Below, piece after piece: positions 27,580 to 34,635 of a DNA stretch of 34,635 bases. The notes under the pieces are model-generated. The model saw only the letters and a program-made list of their open reading frames with translations. It made no database searches and was not told where the DNA came from. Numbering within the stretch: position 1 is the stretch's first letter; every line of letters starts with the position of its first letter. The position numbers and the translations under genes are program-made. Source of the DNA: Endomicrobiia bacterium (lineage in GTDB: Bacteria > Elusimicrobiota > Endomicrobiia > DTEH01); NCBI GenBank assembly GCA_025059805.1, contig JANXDG010000077.1, positions 1-34,635 of the forward strand, given 5' to 3'.

Positions 27580-29574
27580 CTACTCTTCTTGTTGAGATTT
27601 ACTTCTTTGATATTCATCAATTAAAGGTTGAGCTAAGTGTGAAGGTAATTCTTCATAATGAGAAAGTCTCATCGTATACTTACCTGCACCTTTTGTTAAA
27701 CTACGCAAATCCATAGTGTATCCGTGCAACTCTGCTAACGGTACATAAGCTTTTATATTTTGATATTTACTTTCTTTCTCAAAAGAAAGTATCCTACCTC
27801 TCCTACTATTGATATCTCCAATTACATTACCAAGATATTCCTCTGGAATTCTTATCTCAACTTCCATTATTGGTTCTAATATACATGGTGAACCTTCTAA
27901 CACAGCTTTTTGTAATGCCATACGTGCTGCAATTTTAAATGCCATGTCAGAAGAATCTACTTCGTGGTATGAACCATCAAATAAAGTGACTTTAATATCC
28001 GTAACAGGGTAACCAGCAATAACTCCTTCTGCCATTTTTTCCAATACACCTTTTTCAACAGAAGGAATATAGTTTTTTGGTATTACTCCACCAAATATTT
28101 CATCAACAAATTCAAATCCTTTACCACGTTCTAAAGGCTCTACTCTTAGAAAGCAATGTCCGTATTGCCCCCTGCCACCGGATTGTCGTTTATATTTTCC
28201 TTCAGCTTCAACTTTTTTCTTAATCGTTTCTTTATATGGCACCCGAGGTTTGATAAGTTCAACATCTACGTTGTAACGAGATTTGATACGTTTTACTAAA
28301 ACTTCAAGTTGTGTAAAACCAATACCGGAAACAATCATCTGTCTAATTTCTGGATTATATTTAAATCTTATAGTTGGCTCTTCAAGCAAAACGTTACTAA
28401 AAGCATTACCAATCTTTTCCTCTTCACCTTTTGATTTTGCAATAACTGCCATATCAGTAAGTGGCTCCGGGAACTCAACTCTTTTAATCTTTTCTGCCAA
28501 GGAACCATCCTCTGCAAGAATATCATTTGTCCTTGTATCTTTAAGTTTTACTAACACACCTATATCACCAAAGGTTAATTCTGGTACCTCTATACGTTTC
28601 TTACCTTGTAGTAGCGACATCTGACCAACTCGCTCCGTAATATTTCTCGTTATATTTTTAATATCCATACCGTTTGTAAATTTCCCACTATAAACTTTTA
28701 TATAGTTCATCTGTCCCATACCAGGCTCACTCGTTGTCTTAAAAACTAACGCAGCCGCAGGCCCTTCCGCAGTAAATCCTTGTTTGTTAAGTTTTGATTG
28801 TGCAGAAATGAAGTTAGATGACACAAATTCCATTATTTCTTTTACCCCAGTTGTTTTTAACGCAGAACAGGAAAATAAAAGTCTAAAATCTTTAGATGTT
28901 TCATAACCACGTTTTATAGCAGCCAACAATTCATTTGTTTCAATCTTTTGATTATCTAAATATTTTTCCATTAAAGTTTCATCTAAACTTACAACATTTT
29001 CAAGGAATTTCTCATACAACGGATGGTCATAACTTGCTGATAAAAAGTTAAGAATTTCAAAATTACTTCCTGTATTTTTTGGTATGGTTATAGGTGTAAG
29101 ATTTAGCTCTGTTTTGTTTTCAACTTCTTTAAGTTTTTCTTCAAAATTGATATTTTCTTTATCAAACTTGTTTAGTACTACTATAAACGGAATACTATAT
29201 TGTTTTAACAATTCTATAAATTCTATTGTTTGCGCATCAGTAGCTGAATCTGCACTTAACATTAGTATTGCATTTTCAACTACAGAAGTCGCTGACATAA
29301 CTTCTCCAATAAAATCTGGGAAACCAGGTGTATCTATCAAATTTATCTTCTTATTATCATTATATTTAAAACTAACTACGGATAAACCAATTGACATCTG
29401 TCGTTCTATTTCTTCAGGCATATAATCAGAAATTGTGTTACCATCCTGTACTTTACCAAGTCTACTTGTCAAACCAGTAAGATATGCTATACTTTCTACA
29501 AAAGAAGTTTTACCTGATGCTGATGAACCAAAAATTCCTACATTAATAACTTCTGCTAAGCCCTTAGTTTGCAT
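27580..29574 (-). CDS. EF-G-like translational GTPase with non-canonical active site
   Basis: 664 residues, with EF-G domains in order: GTPase (1 to about 270), domain II, III, IV (RQSGGRGQYGHCFLRVEP) and V (EPIMEVEIRIPEEYLGNVI). The P-loop is GSSASGKT (16-23) and G4 is NKFD (135-138). Unlike true EF-G, the P-loop lacks the GHIDAGKT form, switch I reads ERQMSIGLS instead of ERGITI, and G3 reads DTPGFPDF with Phe85 where the catalytic His should be. These features mark the EF-G-like paralogue group. The ATG at 29574 overlaps the ribF stop by 11 bp and its ribosome binding site AAGGAGG lies inside ribF. Its function on the ribosome is uncertain; canonical fusA is presumably elsewhere. Confidence 0.9.
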   Translation of the reverse strand: MQTKGLAEVINVGIFGSSASGKTSFVESIAYLTGLTSRLGKVQDGNTISDYMPEEIERQMSIGLSVVSFKYNDNKKINLIDTPGFPDFIGEVMSATSVVENAILMLSADSATDAQTIEFIELLKQYSIPFIVVLNKFDKENINFEEKLKEVENKTELNLTPITIPKNTGSNFEILNFLSASYDHPLYEKFLENVVSLDETLMEKYLDNQKIETNELLAAIKRGYETSKDFRLLFSCSALKTTGVKEIMEFVSSNFISAQSKLNKQGFTAEGPAAALVFKTTSEPGMGQMNYIKVYSGKFTNGMDIKNITRNITERVGQMSLLQGKKRIEVPELTFGDIGVLVKLKDTRTNDILAEDGSLAEKIKRVEFPEPLTDMAVIAKSKGEEEKIGNAFSNVLLEEPTIRFKYNPEIRQMIVSGIGFTQLEVLVKRIKSRYNVDVELIKPRVPYKETIKKKVEAEGKYKRQSGGRGQYGHCFLRVEPLERGKGFEFVDEIFGGVIPKNYIPSVEKGVLEKMAEGVIAGYPVTDIKVTLFDGSYHEVDSSDMAFKIAARMALQKAVLEGSPCILEPIMEVEIRIPEEYLGNVIGDINSRRGRILSFEKESKYQNIKAYVPLAELHGYTMDLRSLTKGAGKYTMRLSHYEELPSHLAQPLIDEYQRSKSQQEE

Positions 29575-30472
29575 AAGTTTCCCTCCTTAGAATTTTGTTA
29601 AACAGATTACTAGCTATTTTCTTATCTTTTAAAATTTGTCTTCTTAATTCTATCAAAGTATTAAATTTTCTTTCATCTCTAATTTTCCTCAATGGTCTAA
29701 AGCTTACTTTCCCAATCTTACGAATTTCAAAATCGTTGTTAATAATATGAATTTCTATTAAGAAATTTCTACCATCAACGGTTGGACGAAATCCAAAATT
29801 TGCTACTGAATAATATTCAATATCTGCTATTTTGCATATCCCAGCTATTACACCCTTAGGTAATATTAAACTATCATCAGTTAAAACATTAATTGTTGGC
29901 ACACCTATTAAAGAACCAACCTTTCTACCTTCAACTACCTCACCTGTAATATAATAATTCCTACCTAACATTTTCTCAACTAAACAGAAATCACCAGCTA
30001 AAATTTTTTGCCTAATCACAGAAGATGACACAGAATATAATTTGTGTTCATCAGAAATAGTATAGTCGTCAATAATTATAGAAGCTATCTTATATTTCTT
30101 GCATAGTTTACTTAATAGATGAATATCTGCAGCGGCTTGCTTACCAAACCTAAAGTCTCTACCTGAAACAACAACGAATATATTTTTTTTAACAATATAT
30201 TTTTCAAAAAATTCTGATGGTGATAAGTTTTTAATTTCACTAAAATTTAGGACAAAAATTTTATCAATATTAAAATTTTTAAGAAGTTTTACTTTTTCTT
30301 CAATTGTAGTAATAAAACCATAGTTTAACTTTGCTACCTCGTTAAAAGTATAAACTATTGAATTTAATCCATTATTTCGTTGTATATCACGAACAATAGA
30401 TAACAGTGCCTGATGGCCTAAGTGGACACCGTCAAAAAATCCTATTGTACAAACATACTTAGTATTAGCCAT
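29564..30472 (-). CDS. ribF: Bifunctional riboflavin kinase/FAD synthetase
   Basis: 302 residues, usual length. Makes FMN from riboflavin and FAD from FMN. The N-terminal adenylyltransferase motif is GFFDGVHLGHQ with VVSGRDFRFGK further on. The C-terminal kinase domain shows GEVVEGRKVGSLIGVPTINV and ANFGFRPTVDG followed by IEIHI. The kinase signature deviates slightly from the usual GRxLGFPTAN (here GSLIGVPTIN). ATG 30472 comes six bases after the stop of the DHH gene. ribF next to rbfA and nrnA is a common bacterial arrangement; the truB gene often found here is absent. Confidence 0.95.
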   Translation of the reverse strand: MANTKYVCTIGFFDGVHLGHQALLSIVRDIQRNNGLNSIVYTFNEVAKLNYGFITTIEEKVKLLKNFNIDKIFVLNFSEIKNLSPSEFFEKYIVKKNIFVVVSGRDFRFGKQAAADIHLLSKLCKKYKIASIIIDDYTISDEHKLYSVSSSVIRQKILAGDFCLVEKMLGRNYYITGEVVEGRKVGSLIGVPTINVLTDDSLILPKGVIAGICKIADIEYYSVANFGFRPTVDGRNFLIEIHIINNDFEIRKIGKVSFRPLRKIRDERKFNTLIELRRQILKDKKIASNLFNKILRRETYAN

Positions 30473-30478
30473 AACACT

Positions 30479-31477
30479 TTAAAACATACTTTTCAAAGTT
30501 CTAACAATTTCTCTTTTTGCTTCCTCAATTGTACAATTCAGGGTAGCTCCCGCTGCAAATTTATGTCCTCCGCCAGACCATAAACGTGCAATTTTTTCAA
30601 CGTTTATACTGTCAGATCTCAAACTCACTCTCACTGTGCCATCCTTCTGTTCCTTTAGAAAAATTCCTACGTTCACTCCGGCTACATTCATAGGGTAGTT
30701 TACAAAGTCTTCCGTATCTTTAATTGTAGTATTTGTAGTTTCAAACATTTCGTTTGTTGCAAATATGATACCTACTTTATATTTTTTACCTAAATTTATA
30801 ACTTCTAATGTTGACAAAACTTTACCAAGCAATATTATACTGTTATATGAACGTTGCCTGTAAATATTTTTGTATACTTCATAAGGGTCAACACCATATG
30901 ATAACAGTTTCATTGCTGTATAAAAACTGAACTGATTTGTATTTCCCCACTGGAACATACCTGTATCAGTTACCAATCCTACGTATAAACATAGTGCGAT
31001 CTCGTTGTCAAATTTAACTTTGTTTGAACGGTTAAATATGTCAAAAACCATTTCAGCACATGAAGCATATTCTGGATAAACAATATCCAAATCATAAATT
31101 TCTTTTTTATCTCCGTTATTAAAATGGTGATCAATTTTTATAATACGCTTAAGTTGAGAAATATCAATAATATTGCCTGCCCGTGAAATATTAGAGCATT
31201 CCATGATAATACCCAAATCGAACTTTTTGTTTATTTTTGTAGTGAATAAAATCTTATTATAAGAAGGTATGAAGTTGAAATTAATTTTTGGAGGTTCAAC
31301 AAAACATATATCAATTTTTTTATCTCGGAAAGTTTTCTTTATACCTAAATATATTGCAAGAGAACTACCAATGACATCCGCATCAGGATTGACATGTCCA
31401 GTAATAAACATTGTTTTTGACTTTGCGATGATACTAAAAAATTTTCGTATTTCACTACTGGTGATTCTTTTCTTCAT
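30479..31477 (-). CDS. nrnA: DHH/DHHA1 phosphoesterase, NrnA-like nano-RNase/pAp phosphatase
   Basis: 332 residues. The DHH part shows the metal-binding motifs GHVNPDADVIGSSLA, KIDHHFNN and LVTDTGMFQWGNT; the C-terminal DHHA1 part ends in GGGHKFAAGATL, which binds the substrate phosphate. NrnA-type enzymes degrade 2-5-nt RNAs, including pGpG from cyclic-di-GMP, and dephosphorylate pAp. That is relevant because a GGDEF/HD-GYP protein is encoded in the same window. The ATG at 31477 overlaps the end of rbfA by 23 bp. Location between rbfA and ribF is typical. Confidence 0.93.
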   Translation of the reverse strand: MKKRITSSEIRKFFSIIAKSKTMFITGHVNPDADVIGSSLAIYLGIKKTFRDKKIDICFVEPPKINFNFIPSYNKILFTTKINKKFDLGIIMECSNISRAGNIIDISQLKRIIKIDHHFNNGDKKEIYDLDIVYPEYASCAEMVFDIFNRSNKVKFDNEIALCLYVGLVTDTGMFQWGNTNQFSFYTAMKLLSYGVDPYEVYKNIYRQRSYNSIILLGKVLSTLEVINLGKKYKVGIIFATNEMFETTNTTIKDTEDFVNYPMNVAGVNVGIFLKEQKDGTVRVSLRSDSINVEKIARLWSGGGHKFAAGATLNCTIEEAKREIVRTLKSMF

Positions 31478-31820
31478 CCTTAATTTTGTCCAAAATAGAA
31501 ATCACACGTAACGATTTCTCAAGAAATTTGTCATACCTAAAATCAATGTCAATCGCATGTTTTAGTGTAACTCTTCTACATAACTCTTTACGGATAAAAC
31601 CTTTAGCTGATTCAAACATTGACTCCACATTCTCGCTATGCTCATCTTTATTCATCACAGTGTAGTAAATTTTTGCATTACGTAAATCATCAGTAATTTC
31701 TACTTCTGTCACAGTAACATACTTTGCTCTCGGATCTTTAAGTGATGAAATAATCTTTGCTACTTCTCTATGTACAAGTTTCTTAATTCTGTCTGCTCTT
31801 TGGTAAGGATGTGATTTCAT
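31455..31820 (-). CDS. rbfA: Ribosome-binding factor A
   Basis: 121 residues, the normal size. A KH-like protein that binds the 30S subunit during late 16S rRNA maturation and is important in the cold. Family features include the N-terminal YQRADRIKKLVHREVAKII, the strand VTVTEVEITDDLRNAKIYY and the C-terminal PSF-like helix region ELCRRVTLKHAIDIDFRYD. It begins four bases after the infB stop, with the ribosome binding site inside infB, and overlaps nrnA at its end. Confidence 0.96.
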   Translation of the reverse strand: MKSHPYQRADRIKKLVHREVAKIISSLKDPRAKYVTVTEVEITDDLRNAKIYYTVMNKDEHSENVESMFESAKGFIRKELCRRVTLKHAIDIDFRYDKFLEKSLRVISILDKIKDEEKNHQ

Positions 31821-31824
31821 GAAA

Positions 31825-33894
31825 TTATTTTACAACAACTTGATAACATTCTATTAAATCACCCTCTTTGATATCTTCCATCCCTTCCAACCGAATACCG
31901 CATTCAAACCCTTGTTGTATCTCTTTCACATCGTCTTTAAAATGTTTTAGTGATATTATTCTGCTGTCTATTATAATATTACCACCACGAATAAGCCTTG
32001 CCCGTGCATTACGTAAAATTGATCCTTCTTCAACATAACAACCAGCAATTTTACCAACCTTTGAAATTTCAAAAATCTTTTTTACTCTTGCACGACCTAA
32101 AACTTCTTCTACTTCTTTTTTTACTTCCATCCTTTGTAGAATTTTTCTTACATCGTCAATTAGCTCATATATTATCCTATAAATTCTGATTTCAACACCG
32201 TCAATTTTTGCGCGTTGTGATGCCTGTAAACTTGATTTCACATTGAATCCTAAAATAACAGCATTACTTGCAGCTGCTAGTAAAACATCTGATTCACTTA
32301 TCTCACCTACTGAGATATGGATTATCTTAAGTTCAGGTAAGGATGGATTAGATTTAACTTCTTCAGCAATAGCTTCAAGCATTTTTTGTATCGCGTCAGA
32401 TGAACCTTGGGTATCAGTTTTAACTACAATGGAAAGTAGATTGCTTTTACCAGAAATTATGTCTTCAATAGCACGGTGAGCTTTTATTTTAGCTGCTTGT
32501 AATTTACGTTCATGTTCAATCTCTTCATAAATTTTTCTTGCTTCTTTCTCATTAGCGACAACTTTTAATGTATCACCTGCAGAAGCAGGTACTTCGAAAC
32601 CTACGATTTCTGCAGGTTCACCCGGGATAAGTTCAGTGAGCCGTTCACCGTTCTCATTAAACATCGCTCTAACTTTACCATATGAATAACCACAAACAAA
32701 ACTATCACCATTTTTAAGTTTACCTTTGTTAACAATTACAGTTCCAACAAAACCTCGTTTAGAATCAAGTTTAGTTTCAACAACAGTTGCTTCACAGGGA
32801 ACATCTATCGGAACATATAGTTCTAACAACTCAGCCCGTAGTAAGATTGTTTCTAACAATTTATCTATATTGATGTTATTTCTGGCTGAGATTGGGACAA
32901 AATCAATCTCGCCACCCCAGTCCTTCGGAACCAAACCTAATTTACTACATTGTTGTTTCACACTGTTAACATCACACTGCGGTAAATCAATTTTGTTCAC
33001 AGCGACAATTATTGGCACGTTTGCTGCTTTAGCATGGTCAATTGCTTCTAAAGTTTGAGGTTTTATACCTTCATCACCAGCAATTACAAGTACCACAATA
33101 TCAGTAACTTTTGCTCCACGTGCTCTTATCGCAGAAAACGCTTCATGCCCCGGTGTATCAATAAACGTAATATCACCCTTTGATGTTTTTACTTTATATG
33201 CTCCAATATGTTGAGTTATTGCACCATATTCTTTAGCAACAATATTTGTTTTTCTTATCGAATCTAAAAGTGTTGTCTTTCCATGGTCAACATGACCCAT
33301 TACTGTAACAACAGGAACTTTTTTTATCCATCCAGGAGGAATCTCTTTCTTAGGCAGTTCAACCTCAACGGCAGTTGTTGGCGTAGTTTCTACAGTAACA
33401 ACAGTGGTGTCTGCTAAACCAGTGGAAGGTTTTTGTTCTAATGTCTCTACAGGTTTTTCTTCAGTCTCTATAAATTCAACATCATATCCAAAATGGTCAA
33501 GTACAAGCTGTATCGCATCGCGGTCCGTTACAACTTGATCTGGTGAAACAAAAATCCCTAATGACAAAAACTCCGCTGTTATTTTTGAAACAGGTTGTTG
33601 AATTTTTTCTGAGATTTCTTTTGAAGAAACGCCAGTAGAAGGTAATTTAATAATATTGCGCTTAGGTTTCGTGACTCGTTTTACTTCTACTACTGGAACT
33701 TCTACAGATTTCTTCTTTTTAGTAATTTTAGGTTTTTTTTCAGTAGTTGTTTTCTTTATTTTTTTCTGTTTCCCTGTTACTTTACTAATTGTCTTATCAG
33801 ATTTCTTACGGACAATTTTATCTTTTTTTACTATCTCTTCCTTATGTACTGCGATCTTTTGTTTTTCTTTACGTTTATTATTACTTTTCTTCAT
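31825..33894 (-). CDS. infB: Translation initiation factor IF-2
   Basis: 689 residues, short for the family because the N-terminal extension is reduced to a Lys/Thr/Val-rich low-complexity stretch of about 100 residues and a compact IF2N-like segment. The GTPase domain shows G1 GHVDHGKT, switch I in the [11 protein letters not shown] region, G3 DTPGHEAF and G4 NKID. Later come domain II, IF2-specific domain 3 and the C-terminal initiator-tRNA-binding domain ([19 protein letters not shown]). It places fMet-tRNA on the 30S subunit. The ATG overlaps the end of nusA by 14 bp. Confidence 0.98.
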   Translation of the reverse strand: MKKSNNKRKEKQKIAVHKEEIVKKDKIVRKKSDKTISKVTGKQKKIKKTTTEKKPKITKKKKSVEVPVVEVKRVTKPKRNIIKLPSTGVSSKEISEKIQQPVSKITAEFLSLGIFVSPDQVVTDRDAIQLVLDHFGYDVEFIETEEKPVETLEQKPSTGLADTTVVTVETTPTTAVEVELPKKEIPPGWIKKVPVVTVMGHVDHGKTTLLDSIRKTNIVAKEYGAITQHIGAYKVKTSKGDITFIDTPGHEAFSAIRARGAKVTDIVVLVIAGDEGIKPQTLEAIDHAKAANVPIIVAVNKIDLPQCDVNSVKQQCSKLGLVPKDWGGEIDFVPISARNNINIDKLLETILLRAELLELYVPIDVPCEATVVETKLDSKRGFVGTVIVNKGKLKNGDSFVCGYSYGKVRAMFNENGERLTELIPGEPAEIVGFEVPASAGDTLKVVANEKEARKIYEEIEHERKLQAAKIKAHRAIEDIISGKSNLLSIVVKTDTQGSSDAIQKMLEAIAEEVKSNPSLPELKIIHISVGEISESDVLLAAASNAVILGFNVKSSLQASQRAKIDGVEIRIYRIIYELIDDVRKILQRMEVKKEVEEVLGRARVKKIFEISKVGKIAGCYVEEGSILRNARARLIRGGNIIIDSRIISLKHFKDDVKEIQQGFECGIRLEGMEDIKEGDLIECYQVVVK

Positions 33895-34635
33895 CCTTTT
33901 TCTCTTTTACAGCAGAAGTATTACTTTCCTTTGCTAATTCAACTTTAATATTCCACCCTGTAATTTCTTCCGCCAAGTTGATATTGATATTGTTTTTACT
34001 AGTGACAACAGTATCATATATGTTCTGAGGAAGATACACTTTTGCAATTTTTTTCTCTTGATCAACAAGTTCAGTCCTTACTGGCTTCCATGGAGAAAGT
34101 GAAAAAGTAATAAATTTCTCAACATCTTCAGTGTATGGAATAAGATCAATCCTCTCACCCTGAAGTTCGTCAATGATAGGTTTTATCCTAACACCTCTTA
34201 CACCTACACATGAACCAACAGGGTCAACCTTTGGATTGTTAGATTTTAACACAATTTTTGTTCTATATCCTGCAGCACGTGCAATCTTTACAATTTCGAT
34301 TGTCCCATCTTTAATCTCTGGTATTTCTGCTTCAAATAATTTTTTAACAAAATCAGTATCAAAACGTGATGCTATAACTATCACACCCTTTTTTCTCTTT
34401 TCTACATCTTTTATTAATACTTTTATATTTTGTCCTACTCTAAGTTTTTCTTTAAAAACTTGTTCCCGTTGTGGTAATATACCTTCAACTTTACCCAAGT
34501 CTAGTATTATGTTTTTACCTTGTATTGCATATACTGACGCTGTGGTAATTTCTCCAATCTTTGATTCGTATTCTTGATATATATTTTTTTTATAACTTTC
34601 ACGAAGTTTCTGTGTGAGAACTTTTTTTGCAACCT
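33881..34635 (-). CDS. nusA: Transcription termination/antitermination factor NusA (5' end beyond window)
   Basis: The reading frame stays open to the window edge, so this is the C-terminal 250 residues of a longer protein. The N-terminal RNA-polymerase-binding domain is mostly outside. Visible are the end of the N-terminal domain (VLTQKLRESYKKNIYQEY), the S1 domain (KIGEITTASVYAIQGKNIIL), KH1 with DPVGSCVGVRGVRI including its GXXG (GVRG), and KH2 ending TGWNIKV. In KH2 the usual IGKRGQN loop is replaced by TSKNNIN, so both GXXG glycines are gone (codons at 33989-34000). A Lys/Glu-rich tail ends the protein; there are no acidic repeats. nusA-infB-rbfA is a conserved order. Confidence 0.96.
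   Translation of the reverse strand, partial: VAKKVLTQKLRESYKKNIYQEYESKIGEITTASVYAIQGKNIILDLGKVEGILPQREQVFKEKLRVGQNIKVLIKDVEKRKKGVIVIASRFDTDFVKKLFEAEIPEIKDGTIEIVKIARAAGYRTKIVLKSNNPKVDPVGSCVGVRGVRIKPIIDELQGERIDLIPYTEDVEKFITFSLSPWKPVRTELVDQEKKIAKVYLPQNIYDTVVTSKNNININLAEEITGWNIKVELAKESNTSAVKEKKDEEK

Noticed and set aside
30473-30478. FMN riboswitch before ribF
   Set aside because: Only six bases separate ribF from the preceding gene; there is no room for a riboswitch leader and none is visible nearby.
33881-34498. A TTG start for nusA at 34498
   Set aside because: The same frame continues without a stop to 34635 and encodes recognisable NusA residues (for example KIGEITTASVYAIQGKNII), so the gene is truncated by the window, not started there.

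Overview
The window is a gene-dense, AT-rich bacterial chromosome segment in which every supported gene lies on the minus strand, so transcription runs from position 34635 towards position 1. The cell envelope is clearly diderm: there is an apolipoprotein N-acyltransferase, an LpoB-type lipoprotein, an outer-membrane barrel with a LysM tail, and lipopolysaccharide-type polymerase/ligase proteins. A SpoIID-like protein, long fibronectin-type repeats with a FlgD-like tail, and TPR-bearing O-antigen ligase-like proteins would suit a poorly sampled low-GC diderm lineage (Elusimicrobiota/Omnitrophota-like candidate phyla). That placement is an impression from gene content, not a phylogenetic result.

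Right end (34635 to about 21000): nusA (5' end cut by the window), infB, rbfA, an nrnA-like DHH phosphoesterase and ribF form the classic translation/ribosome-maturation cluster with overlapping or nearly touching ends. It continues into an EF-G-like GTPase, an LpoB-like lipoprotein, a sugar-nucleotide epimerase and two tandem O-antigen ligase-like proteins with TPR tails. NusA has lost the GXXG motif of its second KH domain, and the EF-G-like protein has Phe in place of the catalytic His of the DTPGH motif.

Middle (about 21000 to 17230): a cold-shock gene with its own sigma70-like promoter and strong ribosome binding site is followed by a nested inverted repeat, a small two-helix membrane protein and a 1019-residue protein. 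That protein combines an SLC5-type sodium/solute symporter domain, a STAC domain, an intact GGDEF domain with I-site and an intact HD-GYP domain. It looks like a transporter-coupled cyclic-di-GMP sensor and is the most unusual gene of the window.

Left end (about 17230 to 1): secA behind a possible promoter with a palindrome, then lnt, a low-molecular-weight phosphotyrosine phosphatase, a 1958-residue fibronectin-type repeat protein, a PorV-like barrel with coiled coil and LysM domain, a soluble histidine-kinase-like protein lacking the phospho-acceptor His, a TPR/membrane/propeller-like protein, a cyclase-family hydrolase and a SpoIID-like protein. A perfect 14-bp inverted repeat and tRNA-Ser(CGA) end the window. 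Apart from the cyclase, this segment reads as an export and envelope-building operon: SecA exports, Lnt matures lipoproteins, and the barrel may help display or anchor the giant repeat protein. I saw no mobile element, CRISPR array or rRNA, and no convincing gene on the plus strand.
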